Positions 53,076 to 62,013 of a DNA stretch of 64,000 nucleotides are shown in pieces. The DNA is from Natrinema ejinorense (GTDB taxonomy: Archaea; Halobacteriota; Halobacteria; Halobacteriales; Natrialbaceae). The position numbers and the translations under genes were made by a program. The stretch lies in the NCBI RefSeq assembly GCF_002494345.1, contig NZ_NXNI01000001.1, positions 2,356,001 through 2,420,000 of the forward strand, written 5' to 3'. The notes beneath the pieces are model-generated. The model did no database searches, was not told where the DNA came from, and saw only the letters and a list, made by a program, of their open reading frames with translations. How positions within the stretch are numbered: the stretch's first letter is position 1; each line of letters starts with the position of its first letter.

Positions 53076-53472
53076 TCCGCTCGGCGACGACGAACGGTCG
53101 TCTTCCCACCTCCCGGCTGCGTGGACACGTTCCGTGGTCTCCAGGAGGCACTAAAACGATTCACACACTGCTCACAACGCTTGTACGGTTCGGTGTGCAG
53201 TGGCCGCCAGTGGCTCCGATAGCCTGCTGATCGCCAGTACACACGTCCCATCTGCTCCGCGTCCGTCCGCCGATCATGGCTCCCGGATTCGTCGCTGGAC
53301 GCTTCTGAGCGACGGCGCTCTCGATCGACCCCCTTCGAGTCGGACGTTGCCTCGCCCCGAACGCAGACCACGATTCCCTCGAACCGCCCCGTTGCTGTCA
53401 CAGTCACTCATATTAGTACATCAAGAAAATACTGCAAAATTCTTTATGGATGGCGAAGTGTTGAATGTCCCC
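53076..53472. other. 397-bp intergenic region without a convincing gene
   Basis: A 116-codon minus-strand frame (53057-53407) crosses it, but its composition is basic and Arg-rich, unlike the genes around it. The right end carries TATA-like TTTATGG (53443-53449) before the UPF0058 gene. Nothing else was recognised. Confidence 0.5.
53443..53449 (+). promoter_or_regulatory. TATA box of the UPF0058 gene
   Basis: TTTATGG is centred about 27 bp before ATG 53473; it overlaps an in-frame ATG at 53446 that is therefore probably not used. Confidence 0.5.
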
Positions 53473-53709
53473 ATGAAGAGCCAAGAACACATCCACCTTC
53501 ATGCATTGCTGTTCGAGGTGCGTCGAGAACTCGAGCAGGAGGGGGCCGTTCCGCCTGGCGCGTTCGACACCTACGATGAACAACCGGTTCGCCCCACTCA
53601 CATTCACAAGGGAAAGGAAGCACACAAGAGCGGAATCAAGCTACTGTTGAAGGGGATTAGGCGATCCATTCAAAAACACCCACCACCGGAAAACGCACCG
53701 CCGACGTAA
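53473..53709 (+). CDS. UPF0058 family protein
   Basis: 78 residues beginning MKSQEHIHLHALLFEVRREL, the signature start of the archaeal UPF0058 family, followed by PTHIHKGKEAHKSGIKLLLKGIRRSI. Function of the family is unknown. It is a stand-alone gene with its own TATA box. Confidence 0.9.
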   Translation: MKSQEHIHLHALLFEVRRELEQEGAVPPGAFDTYDEQPVRPTHIHKGKEAHKSGIKLLLKGIRRSIQKHPPPENAPPT

Positions 53710-54021
53710 CGAGCCGGACGCCTCCGACACCGACCCCTGGTTTCGACGGAACTCGCGGAGGAGTGCTGTCGCTGCTGTTTTGATAGCGAACCCAACGCGG
53801 CGACCGAGTGGGATCCCCTCCAACGGACGCCGTTGTACGGCGGTTCGATGGCGTGAGATTCGGTCGTCTCGACGACCACTGCCGCGCTCTGGACCGAGGC
53901 GTCGTCGCTGACGTGTCCCCGTGACCCGAGGCAGCCGTTCGGGTCGGATTTCCGGACGGTTCCGGAGACGGGACCGTGTCTGACGTAAGAACTATACTCG
54001 CGGCGGCGGTGGGTATCGCCA
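53710..54021. other. 312-bp intergenic region without a convincing gene
   Basis: No frame with haloarchaeal composition was found. The right end carries a TATA-like CTATACT (53992-53998) about 27 bp before the sepF ATG. Confidence 0.5.
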
Positions 54022-54384
54022 ATGGGACTCATGAGCAAAATTCTCGGTGGCGACCAGTCCAGAACCGTCGAGGACTACGCCGAACTGGATCTCGACGACG
54101 CCTCGACGAGCCCGGCCGAAGCGACGATGCAAGTACACATCGCGGAGGTCGGAGGTCAGGCCGATGCGATCGACATCAAGGACGCCGTCTACGACGGCGA
54201 TATCGTCGTCGCTGACATCACGCGCCTGCGGACCGAGGACAGCACCGTCGAACACATCGTCGACGAACTGCGCCAGGTCGCACAGGAAGTCGACGGCGAT
54301 ATCGTCCGGAAAGGCGACGATCAGATGATCATCACGCCGACGGGGGTTCGGATCAGCCGCGAAAAACTGGGCCAGAAGCTGTAG
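54022..54384 (+). CDS. sepF: Cell division protein SepF
   Basis: 120 residues. It anchors FtsZ to the membrane in archaea that have FtsZ but no FtsA. The N-terminal MGLMSKILGG is the membrane-binding amphipathic helix, followed by an acidic linker and the SepF core (about 38-115: MQVHIAEVGGQADAIDIKDAVYDGDIVVADITRLRTEDSTVEHIV). The length is typical. A second in-frame ATG at 54031 could also start it. The role in division is established for Haloferax SepF. Confidence 0.93.
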   Translation: MGLMSKILGGDQSRTVEDYAELDLDDASTSPAEATMQVHIAEVGGQADAIDIKDAVYDGDIVVADITRLRTEDSTVEHIVDELRQVAQEVDGDIVRKGDDQMIITPTGVRISREKLGQKL

Positions 54385-54583
54385 TCACGCCTCGAGGTCG
54401 CGTCGACGCTCCGGACAGGACACAGTTCCGTTACCGGACCGGTACCTTGTTTTCCGGTGGTTCCGCTCATCCTCCTATCGAGGTGCGGACGGCCTGACGA
54501 TACAGTCACGCCGCTATGGGGGACTGGGAGCGGTGCGATAAACAGTAGTAAAGTGTCGTCAGAGACGACTACCTAGTTCGAAC

Positions 54584-54778
54584 TTACGTTCGGACGACGT
54601 TCGTCGCGCGTGGGCCCTTGGGAGCCTGTTCGATGTCGAATTCGATCTCTGTGCCTTCTTCGAGGTCCGGACCGCCAACATCTTCCATGTGGAAGAAAAC
54701 GTCGTCGTCCGCGTCGTCCGTCGAAATGAAACCGTAGCCGCCTGTGTCGTTGAAGAAATCAACGTTACCTTTCGCCAT
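54584..54778 (-). CDS. cspA: Cold-shock domain protein
   Basis: 64 residues from ATG 54776-54778. The RNP1-type stretch GGYGFIS and RNP2-type DVFFHMED are clear, ending APKGPRATNVV. It is a nucleic-acid chaperone. A TATA-like GATAAGA (54806-54812) lies about 31 bp upstream on this strand. A much longer upstream extension exists but is not credible. Confidence 0.95.
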   Translation of the reverse strand: MAKGNVDFFNDTGGYGFISTDDADDDVFFHMEDVGGPDLEEGTEIEFDIEQAPKGPRATNVVRT

Positions 54779-55239
54779 TACAAACAAACGTAGGGCCGAT
54801 TCGGGGATAAGAGTTCCGAGAGTCGTGGTACCACGACCTCCCCGCGGGAGTCGATTTCGGATCGTTCCAGATCGAGGGCTCGGTTCGGTCCTCCCCGTTC
54901 GCTCGGACCAGGAGTTTGTTGCCGCATTCGGCGACGGACCGGGCGAGGGGCCACCCGGGACGGACGGACGCCGAGGAGTCCGTTTCGTCTCGAGCGACGA
55001 ATAAAAGCAGTCCATACCACGGGTAACGAAGTTGTCACGAACGACGACGGCTCGCTGCCGTCGTCCGGGAGCGACGGTACTGCTTACCCGTACGCGTAGC
55101 TGAAAGGGGTCTCGGATGCTACCGCCAGCCACAGCATGATTGAGACAGTATCGAAGATCCGATATGACGCCATAACCGGGAGCCCGATCGAGTCACGATC
55201 GGACGAGGACGCCGACCGCCACGACGCGGGTGACCGTCG
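54779..55239. other. 461-bp intergenic region with cspA promoter and a dyad before the sulfite/nitrite reductase
   Basis: Apart from the cspA TATA box (54806-54812) and a 7-bp dyad (55184-55202), no convincing gene is present. A 29-codon frame on the minus strand (55084-55173) has a membrane-like stretch but nothing to support it as a gene. Confidence 0.5.
55184..55202. promoter_or_regulatory. 7-bp perfect dyad, possible operator of the reductase operon
   Basis: CCGATCG (55184-55190), spacer AGTCA, CGATCGG (55196-55202). It is about 40-55 bp before the GTG at 55240 and near the likely transcription start if CGATATGAC (55160-55168) acts as the TATA element. It could bind a dimeric repressor. 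This is inference. Confidence 0.35.
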
Positions 55240-57645
55240 GTGAGCTCCGCCCTCGGAATCGTCTCGCCGGTGTGGCTCGAGGCCCACCGCGACGCGGATT
55301 CGGTGGTCGTCGTCGACGTCCGGGAGACCCGCGACTACGAGGAACTGGGGCACGTCCCGGACGCGGTCACCGTCCCGGCCGATCGGTTCCGGGATCCGAG
55401 CAGCGTCGCTGACGGGAAGCTCCCGGCCGCCGACGACTTCGCGGCGCTCCTGTCCGCGGTCGGAATCGATCGCGAGGATACCATCGTCGCCTACGGTGAC
55501 GACGGCGGCCCGCTCGCGGCGCGGTTTCTGCTGACCGCCACCGTCTACGGCCACGAAGGGGATTGCTATCTACTCGACGGCGGCCTCGAGGCGTGGCTCG
55601 AGGAGGGTGATCGATCCCTCTCGACCGACGCCCCCGATCCCGAACCGACTGCCTACGAGGCTCGGCTCCAGGACGACGCGCCGATCGTCGACCGCGAGGA
55701 CGTCGACGCTGCCGTCGAAGGCGACGCCGTCGTGGTCGACACCCGCACCGCCGCCGAGTACGAGCAGTCGCGGGTTCCCGGAGCCGTCCACCTCGACTGG
55801 GAGGACCTGCTCGAGGACGGCCGGCTCAGAGACGAGGGGGTGCTCGAGGACCTGCTCGCCGAGAACGGACTCACGCCCGACGAACGGATCGTCCTCTACT
55901 GCAACACGGCTCGGCGACTCAGTCACACCTTCGTCACGCTCCGACACCTGGGCTACGGGGACGTCTCGTTCTACGAGGGGAGCCTGACGGACTGGGTGCG
56001 CGCCGAAGCGCCGGAGTGGGACCCCCTCGAGTTGCAGGCGCAGGTCCGCTACTACGCCGACAACGGCGGCTTCGAGGCGATGGTCGACGAGTTGGGCGAG
56101 GACGTGCTCGGCCGCCTGAAGCTGATCGGGCTCTACCACCAGAAACAGCGGGGCTACTTCATGCTCCGGACGCGGGCCCCCGGCGGCGTCCTCACCGCCG
56201 AGCAGACCCGCACCGTCGGCGAAGTCGCCGACGAGTTCGCGAGGGCTCCCGAGGCGTACGGCGGCCCCGATCAGAATCCCGTCTTCGGCGACGGCTACCT
56301 CGACGTGACGACGCGTCAGGACGTCCAGATGCACTGGATCGAGATCGAGGACATCGCCGAGATCTGGGACCGCTACGACGCGGTCGGGCTCTCGACGATG
56401 CAGGCCTGCGGGAACTCGGTTCGCAACGTCGTCGGCTGTCCGGCGGCCGGACTCGACCCCGACGAGACCGTCGATATCCGGCCCGTCGTCGAGCGGGTGA
56501 GCCAGCGGTTCCTCGGCGATCACCACTACGCCAACCTCCCGCGGAAGTTCAAGGTCAGCGTCACCGGCTGTCACGAGGACTGCGCCCGATCGGGCATTCA
56601 GGACCTCGGGCTGACGCCTGCCCGCAAGGACGGCCGCGATGGGTTCGTCGCGCGGGTCGGTGGGGGCCTCTCGGACGGCCCGCGGGTCGCCAGCGACATC
56701 GATCTGTTCGTCGAACCCGACCGGGTCGAGGACCTCGTCGCCGCGATGGCCGACCTGTTCATGGACCACGGGAGCTACCTCGACACTGCGGTCAACCGGC
56801 TGCGATTCCTCGTCGCCGAATTCGGACCCGAGGCGTTCCGCGAGGAACTCGCAACCTACGCCGACTTCGAGTTCGTCGAGCCCGACGAGACGCTGACGAT
56901 GGACTACCGCGGGGACCACGTCGGCGTCCACGAACAGGGTGACGGCCGCTCGTACGTCGGGTTGAACGTCCCGACTGGCCGTCTGGCCGGCGAGGAGTTC
57001 GCCGACCTCGCTCGTCTGGCCGCGGATCTCGGCGACGACGAGTTCCGCCTGACGCCCAACCAGAACGTCCTCGTCCCGCATCTGGACGACGACGCACTCG
57101 AGGACTTGCTCGCGGACCCGCTACTCGAGCGTTACAGCCCGGATCCGGGGCCGTTCACGCGCGGGATCGTCACCTGCACCGGCCGGGAGTTCTGTAACTA
57201 CGGGATCATCGAGACGAAGAATCGGGCGATCAGGTGGGCCCGCGAGTTGGACGACTGGGCCGAGGAGGCCGGAATCGCCGACGATCACGAGGCGATCCGA
57301 ATCCACATGTCCGGCTGCTCGGCCTCCTGTGCCCAGCCCCAGCTGGGTGACTTCGGGCTGCGCGGCGAGGTCTACCGCGACGACTACGAGTCCGGGCGGG
57401 CGGCCGACTTCGGACTCGGCGGCGACCTCGGGAACGACGAGTTCATCGACTGGCTCGTCGGGAAAATCCCGATCGACGACGTGCCCGGCGTCGTCAAGGC
57501 GACGATGCGCGCCTACGACGCCGACAGCGAGCCCGGCGAGTCCTTTACCGAGTGGACCCGCCGGACCTCGAACGCGGCGCTTCGGGAGATCGTCACGGAC
57601 GAGCCGGCGCGCGACCCGCCCGCCATCGGGACGGAGGTGAGCTAG
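55240..57645 (+). CDS. Tandem rhodanese fused to a siroheme-type sulfite/nitrite reductase
   Basis: 801 residues from GTG 55240. Two rhodanese domains come first: residues about 8-125 (no Cys at the active-site position, YGDDGGPLAAR) and about 135-265 with the active-site loop CNTARRLSH (Cys 221). Residues about 270-790 form the ferredoxin-dependent sulfite/nitrite reductase fold, with the siroheme-[4Fe-4S] motif C-x5-C ... C-x3-C at Cys 646, 652, 693 and 697 and a TGCHEDC stretch (about 444-450) in the first half. The partner gene follows immediately (57646), probably in one transcript. Reduction of sulfite or nitrite by six electrons is expected; the rhodanese module hints at sulfane sulfur, so sulfite or thiosulfate metabolism is favoured. 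Confidence 0.86.
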   Translation: MSSALGIVSPVWLEAHRDADSVVVVDVRETRDYEELGHVPDAVTVPADRFRDPSSVADGKLPAADDFAALLSAVGIDREDTIVAYGDDGGPLAARFLLTATVYGHEGDCYLLDGGLEAWLEEGDRSLSTDAPDPEPTAYEARLQDDAPIVDREDVDAAVEGDAVVVDTRTAAEYEQSRVPGAVHLDWEDLLEDGRLRDEGVLEDLLAENGLTPDERIVLYCNTARRLSHTFVTLRHLGYGDVSFYEGSLTDWVRAEAPEWDPLELQAQVRYYADNGGFEAMVDELGEDVLGRLKLIGLYHQKQRGYFMLRTRAPGGVLTAEQTRTVGEVADEFARAPEAYGGPDQNPVFGDGYLDVTTRQDVQMHWIEIEDIAEIWDRYDAVGLSTMQACGNSVRNVVGCPAAGLDPDETVDIRPVVERVSQRFLGDHHYANLPRKFKVSVTGCHEDCARSGIQDLGLTPARKDGRDGFVARVGGGLSDGPRVASDIDLFVEPDRVEDLVAAMADLFMDHGSYLDTAVNRLRFLVAEFGPEAFREELATYADFEFVEPDETLTMDYRGDHVGVHEQGDGRSYVGLNVPTGRLAGEEFADLARLAADLGDDEFRLTPNQNVLVPHLDDDALEDLLADPLLERYSPDPGPFTRGIVTCTGREFCNYGIIETKNRAIRWARELDDWAEEAGIADDHEAIRIHMSGCSASCAQPQLGDFGLRGEVYRDDYESGRAADFGLGGDLGNDEFIDWLVGKIPIDDVPGVVKATMRAYDADSEPGESFTEWTRRTSNAALREIVTDEPARDPPAIGTEVS

Positions 57646-58917
57646 ATGTCGGGCACGAACCCGTCGGACGCGGCGAGCGGTCCCCGTCCGGGCATCCCGC
57701 AAGCGGGCGTCAAGGGCGTCGGCGCGGATCCGCGCGAACAGGACCGCGACGTCGCCGAGGCCCCCGGTAAGATCTGGTTCCGGGACTTAGACGAGGCCGT
57801 CATCGAGGCCGACCGCTGTATCCAGTGTGCCTCGTGTGTCGCCGCCTGCCCCTCCGACTCCATCGGCATCGACGAGGACGAGGGCCGTCCCACCCTCGTC
57901 AAGATGTGTACCGGCTGCTCGCGCTGCTGGGATTTCTGTCCCCGCAGCGGGCTGCGCTACGAGCGTCACCTCGAGCTCGCGCGCGAGGAACGCGGGCTCG
58001 CCCAGCCCGCCACGTACGCTGCTCGAGCGACCGGTGACGCCGCCGAGGCGGGACAGGACGGCGGCGTCGTAACGGCGCTGCTCGCGGCGCTGATCGAGGG
58101 CGGCGAACTGGACGGCGCGGTCGTCGCCCGGGAGCGCGACGACGACCCGCTCCGTGGCGAGGCGTTCCTCGCGACCTCCCGCGAGGACCTGCTCGAGGCG
58201 GGCGGCAGCATCTACAACCAGACGATGGGGCTGGGACAGATCGAGACGCTGCTCGCCGATGCAGCCATCGGAACCGACGACCCGGACCTCGCGCTCGTCG
58301 GCACGCCCTGTATGATACAGGGGGCGACCGCGCTCGATCGCTACGACCACGCGCCGGCCGATCCCATCGCGCTCACGGTCGCGCTGATGTGTACCCGTAG
58401 TTTCGAGCATCGCCGTCTGGTCTCGCGTCTCGAGTCGTTCGGCGTCGATCCCGATGCGGTCGACACGCTCGACATCAGTGACGGGCGGCTTCGTGCGGTC
58501 GACGGGAACGGCGAGACCCTCCTCGAATCGGACGTCGACGCGTTCGACGCGGCGGGACTGCGCGGCTGCGACGAGTGTGCCGATTTCGTCGGCGGCGCGG
58601 CCGACATCAGCGTCGGCAACGTCGGCAGCGAAGACGGCTATACGACCGCCATCGTCCGGACCGAAACGGGAGAAGCCGCCTGGAATCGGGCCGTCGCGGG
58701 CGGCCTCGAGACGACGGCGATCGACCGGCCGGCGGCGCTCGAGAAATTGGCGGACTGGAACCGGCGGCGTGCGGAATCGATCCTCCCGCGGGAGTACGAC
58801 CCGGACGACAGCATCGGCATCAGCTACGAGCACCATCGGGCAGCCTACGACGGGACGGATCGCGAGCCGAAGCCACTGAATCCTGCTCGTGTCCATCAGT
58901 ACGAGGAGTGGTGTTGA
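57646..58917 (+). CDS. FrhB/FpoF-like F420-type iron-sulfur flavoprotein, electron donor to the reductase
   Basis: 423 residues from ATG 57646, which starts right after the reductase stop. Two [4Fe-4S] ferredoxin motifs are in place: CIQCASCVAACP (Cys 58, 61, 64, 68) and CTGCSRCWDFCP (Cys 88, 91, 94, 98). The rest is the FrhB/FpoF/FdhB beta-subunit region, with QDGGVVTALLAALIEGG and TPCMIQGATAL and a Cys-rich end (RGCDECADFV). Such subunits oxidise reduced F420 through FAD and pass electrons to iron-sulfur clusters. Haloarchaea make F420, so this probably feeds the siroheme reductase. Confidence 0.84.
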   Translation: MSGTNPSDAASGPRPGIPQAGVKGVGADPREQDRDVAEAPGKIWFRDLDEAVIEADRCIQCASCVAACPSDSIGIDEDEGRPTLVKMCTGCSRCWDFCPRSGLRYERHLELAREERGLAQPATYAARATGDAAEAGQDGGVVTALLAALIEGGELDGAVVARERDDDPLRGEAFLATSREDLLEAGGSIYNQTMGLGQIETLLADAAIGTDDPDLALVGTPCMIQGATALDRYDHAPADPIALTVALMCTRSFEHRRLVSRLESFGVDPDAVDTLDISDGRLRAVDGNGETLLESDVDAFDAAGLRGCDECADFVGGAADISVGNVGSEDGYTTAIVRTETGEAAWNRAVAGGLETTAIDRPAALEKLADWNRRRAESILPREYDPDDSIGISYEHHRAAYDGTDREPKPLNPARVHQYEEWC

Positions 58918-59003
58918 CCGGGTCGCGCGGTCCGTGTGAGGTATTTTCATCCGGCGGGAATTCCCGGGGCCGGTTATGGCGCGTGCGGCCGTACCAACTC
59001 GGT

Positions 59004-59666
59004 ATGACGGGCTTTCGTGCAACGGTCGTTATCGACGAACCGGGTGACTGTCCGGTCGCCGACATCTCCGGGGATACCGGCGAACCGGTCGACTCCGTCT
59101 CCCGATCGGCCCAGTCGACGGCCGACGGAACGGTCGTCGAGGAGTTCGGCATCGCCGCGGATGCCTCGATCGACGGCGATTCCGACGTGGAGCTGACGCC
59201 CGTTCAGTCTACCGACCGAGAGTCGATCTATCGGTTCGAGCGCGACAGTGACGTCGACTGTGCCTGTGAAATCATCGAGCGAACGGGAACCCCGGTATCG
59301 TCGATCCGCGGTCAGGACGGTGCCTTGCTCCTTTCCTTTCGGACGCTCGAGTTGGCCGAAATCGCCGAGATCGTCGACGACCTGCGGATGTATTTCGACG
59401 GGGTACTCGTCGAAGAACTCACGCAAGATCACGACGACGCCACCGCGGATCCCGTCGTCGTCAACCGCGACGCGCTCACGACCAGACAGCGGGAAATCCT
59501 CGAGACGGCCCACGAGATGGGCTACTTCGATTACCCGAAGGGGGCGAACGCGACGGACGTCGCCGAGGAACTCGACGTCGCCCGATCGACGTTCACCGAA
59601 CACCTCGCAGCAGCCCAGACGAAACTCATGGACGCGATCCTCGAAGACGAACGTCGGCAGTCCTAA
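59004..59666 (+). CDS. Bat-like HTH-10 transcription regulator
   Basis: 220 residues from ATG 59004. An N-terminal beta-rich sensor-like part (about 1-150) is followed by the HTH-10 domain: ALTTRQREILETAHEMGYFDYPKGANATDVAEELDVARSTFTEHLAAAQTKLMDAIL. It lies 86 bp after the F420-type protein on the same strand, so it may control the reductase operon. The ligand-binding region is not of a recognised type. Confidence 0.8.
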   Translation: MTGFRATVVIDEPGDCPVADISGDTGEPVDSVSRSAQSTADGTVVEEFGIAADASIDGDSDVELTPVQSTDRESIYRFERDSDVDCACEIIERTGTPVSSIRGQDGALLLSFRTLELAEIAEIVDDLRMYFDGVLVEELTQDHDDATADPVVVNRDALTTRQREILETAHEMGYFDYPKGANATDVAEELDVARSTFTEHLAAAQTKLMDAILEDERRQS

Positions 59667-59757
59667 GGTCACCGCTACCGTGACGACAGTGGACGGGACC
59701 TCTCAGTTCGAGCGCTCCGCCAGTAACGCTTTCACGGACGACGCTCTCCAGAGGGAC

Positions 59758-60132
59758 ATGGACGTCATTCACACTGCGCTGTGGGTATCGGACCTCGAGC
59801 GAACGCGGGAGTTCTACGTCGACGCGCTCGGACTCGAGGAGAACTGGTCGTTCTCGACCGATGACGGCGTCGAAAACGTCTACATCGGCGGCGAGAACGG
59901 CGAGTTCCAGTTCAAATACGATCCCGAGGACGGACCGGAGATCGACTCGGGGACGATGGCCCACGTCGCCGTCAGTGTCGACAGCACCGACGAGACCTTC
60001 GAGCGACTGGTCGATCGAGAGGATCCGCCGGTTCACACGGAGCCGACGACGATGGCCGACATCGGCGTCCGCGTCGCGTTCGTCGAGGATCCGAACGGCT
60101 ACGTCGTCGAACTGGTCGAAGCACTCGATTGA
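59758..60132 (+). CDS. VOC (glyoxalase-like) family protein
   Basis: 124 residues from ATG 59758. The two-half VOC fold is seen in IHTALWVSDLERTREFYVDALGLEENW and MAHVAVSVDSTDETFERLV with metal-site residues His and Glu (FVEDPNGYVVELVE). It resembles glyoxalase I-type enzymes. It precedes citrate synthase by 253 bp. Confidence 0.83.
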   Translation: MDVIHTALWVSDLERTREFYVDALGLEENWSFSTDDGVENVYIGGENGEFQFKYDPEDGPEIDSGTMAHVAVSVDSTDETFERLVDREDPPVHTEPTTMADIGVRVAFVEDPNGYVVELVEALD

Positions 60133-60385
60133 GGTCGGTCCTTACAGTCCGGAGCGTTCTCACGTGGTTCGAGACGCGACGACGAACGCGGGACCGTAGT
60201 CGCGATTCCCAATGAAAGACGATTACAGTACCCGGTCGGGAATCGACTGACTGTGTGTTCGTTCGATCATCGAAATACCACCCGTACGTGTTCGTAAAAG
60301 CGGCAAAATACACACATCCAATGTGCCGACCGCCGCCACCGGCCAAACGATAATACTTTTCCATTGGCGTCCGAAATCCCTGACT

Positions 60386-61534
60386 ATGTCTGACGACCTC
60401 AAGAAAGGGCTCGAGGGCGTGTTGGTTGCCGAATCGGAGCTCAGTTCGATCGACGGTGACGCCGGTCGGCTGATCTACCGCGGCTACACGATCGAGGATC
60501 TGGCGCGTGGCGCGAGCTACGAGGAGGTGCTGTACCTGCTCTGGCACGGTCACCTCCCGACAGAAGACGAGCTCGAGCCGTTTACCGACGCGCTCCTGGC
60601 GGAACGCGAGGTCGACGACGACGTGCTCGCGACGATGGAGCGACTCGCGGACGCGGACGAACAGCCGATGGCCGCCTTGCGGACCGCCGTCTCGATGTTC
60701 TCGGCCTCCGAACCGGAAGACGACGCCGACCCCGGCGACCTCGAGGCGACGCTCCGGAAGGGGCGTCGCATCACGGCCAAGATCCCGACCGCGCTCGCGG
60801 CCTTCGAGCGCTACCGGCTGGGCGAGGAGCCGGTCGATCCCAATCCCGATCTGGGACTGGCCGCCAACTTCCTCTACATGCTGACCGGCGAGGAGCCCGA
60901 CGAGATCGCCGCCGAGACGTTCGATCAGGCGCTCATTCTCCACGCCGACCACGGGCTGAACGCCTCGACGTTTACCTCGATGGTCATCGGGTCGACGATG
61001 GCCGACATTTACAGCGCCGTGACCGGCGGCATCAGCGCCCTCTCGGGGCCGCTCCACGGCGGCGCGAACCAGGACGTCATGGAGGTCCTCATCGAGATCG
61101 ACGAGAGCGACCTCGACCACCGCGAGTGGGTCGAGCAGGCGACCGAAGAGGGCCGTCGGATCCCCGGCTTCGGCCACCGGGTCTACAACGTCAAGGACCC
61201 CCGCGCGAAGATCCTCCAGGAACGTAGCAAGGAACTCGCCGAAAACGGCGAGGACAAGTGGTACAACTACACCACGACGATCGAACAGTACCTCTCCGAG
61301 GAGAAGGGTCTCACCGAGAAGGGGATCGCCCCGAACGTCGACTTCTACTCCGGCTCCGTCTACTACCAGCTCGGCATCCCGATCGACATGTACACGCCCA
61401 TCTTCGCCATGAGCCGCGCCGGCGGCTGGATCGCCCACGTCCTCGAGTACCAGGAGGACAACCGCCTCATCCGCCCGCGCGCCCGCTACACCGGGCCTCA
61501 GGATCAGGAGTTCGTCCCGCTCGAGGATCGGTAA
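60386..61534 (+). CDS. citZ: Citrate synthase
   Basis: 382 residues from ATG 60386. It condenses acetyl-CoA and oxaloacetate, opening the citric acid cycle. The catalytic His residues are in HADHGLNAST and GPLHGGANQDVM, and PGFGHRVYNVKDPRAK holds the third block, with the closing RPRARYTGP. A TATA-like GATAATA (60349-60355) precedes it. The size fits the single-domain archaeal type. Confidence 0.97.
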   Translation: MSDDLKKGLEGVLVAESELSSIDGDAGRLIYRGYTIEDLARGASYEEVLYLLWHGHLPTEDELEPFTDALLAEREVDDDVLATMERLADADEQPMAALRTAVSMFSASEPEDDADPGDLEATLRKGRRITAKIPTALAAFERYRLGEEPVDPNPDLGLAANFLYMLTGEEPDEIAAETFDQALILHADHGLNASTFTSMVIGSTMADIYSAVTGGISALSGPLHGGANQDVMEVLIEIDESDLDHREWVEQATEEGRRIPGFGHRVYNVKDPRAKILQERSKELAENGEDKWYNYTTTIEQYLSEEKGLTEKGIAPNVDFYSGSVYYQLGIPIDMYTPIFAMSRAGGWIAHVLEYQEDNRLIRPRARYTGPQDQEFVPLEDR

Positions 61535-61647
61535 CCGCCTCGAGTCCAGCGATCTCCTCTCTCGTTCTCCGCGCCGTTCGATAGCGACCGGATCGGCTAT
61601 CGTACCCGTGCTTGGCTGCAGGTTCGCAAGCGAGTGGTCGCTGGCTC

Positions 61648-62013
61648 TTATCGGCGGCTATCGGTCAGCTCGCGGACCAGCAGCGACACCCCGATCAGGG
61701 AGGTCAGCAGGACGGTGAGGTTGAACGCGGCGTGTATCAGGGGCTGGTACTTGGGATCGACCCAGAGATCGATCGCGGCCGTCACGCTGCCGTAGAACCG
61801 GATCAGTGCGACGACGGCGAGCAACGAACAGATGCCGAGCCCGCCCCAGGCGATGTAACGTCGGATCGTACCGGAGTCGCCATCGAACCCAGTCGTCGGA
61901 TTCGAGCCGGCCGGCTGCGGTGTCTCCGTCCACTCGTCCGGTCGGTCGGCCGTCTCTTCGGCCTCGTCGTCGATCGATGCCTCCGTTTGCGTTCGTGTCG
62001 GTGTGTCAGTCAT
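61648..62013 (-). CDS. Two-helix membrane protein, partner of the PGF-CTERM protein
   Basis: 121 residues from ATG 62011-62013. About 50 polar, acidic residues precede two hydrophobic helices (about 53-75 and 92-113). The start overlaps the stop of the upstream PGF-CTERM gene (ATGA at 62010-62013), so the two are translated together. Function unknown. Confidence 0.65.
   Translation of the reverse strand: MTDTPTRTQTEASIDDEAEETADRPDEWTETPQPAGSNPTTGFDGDSGTIRRYIAWGGLGICSLLAVVALIRFYGSVTAAIDLWVDPKYQPLIHAAFNLTVLLTSLIGVSLLVRELTDSRR

Noticed and set aside
53057-53407. 116-codon minus-strand frame beside the UPF0058 gene
   Set aside because: Basic, Arg-rich, GTG start without promoter; overlaps the end of the PUA gene.
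55084-55173. 29-codon minus-strand frame with a membrane-like stretch
   Set aside because: Too short to support by composition and with no ribosome site or promoter seen; overlaps the probable promoter of the reductase operon.
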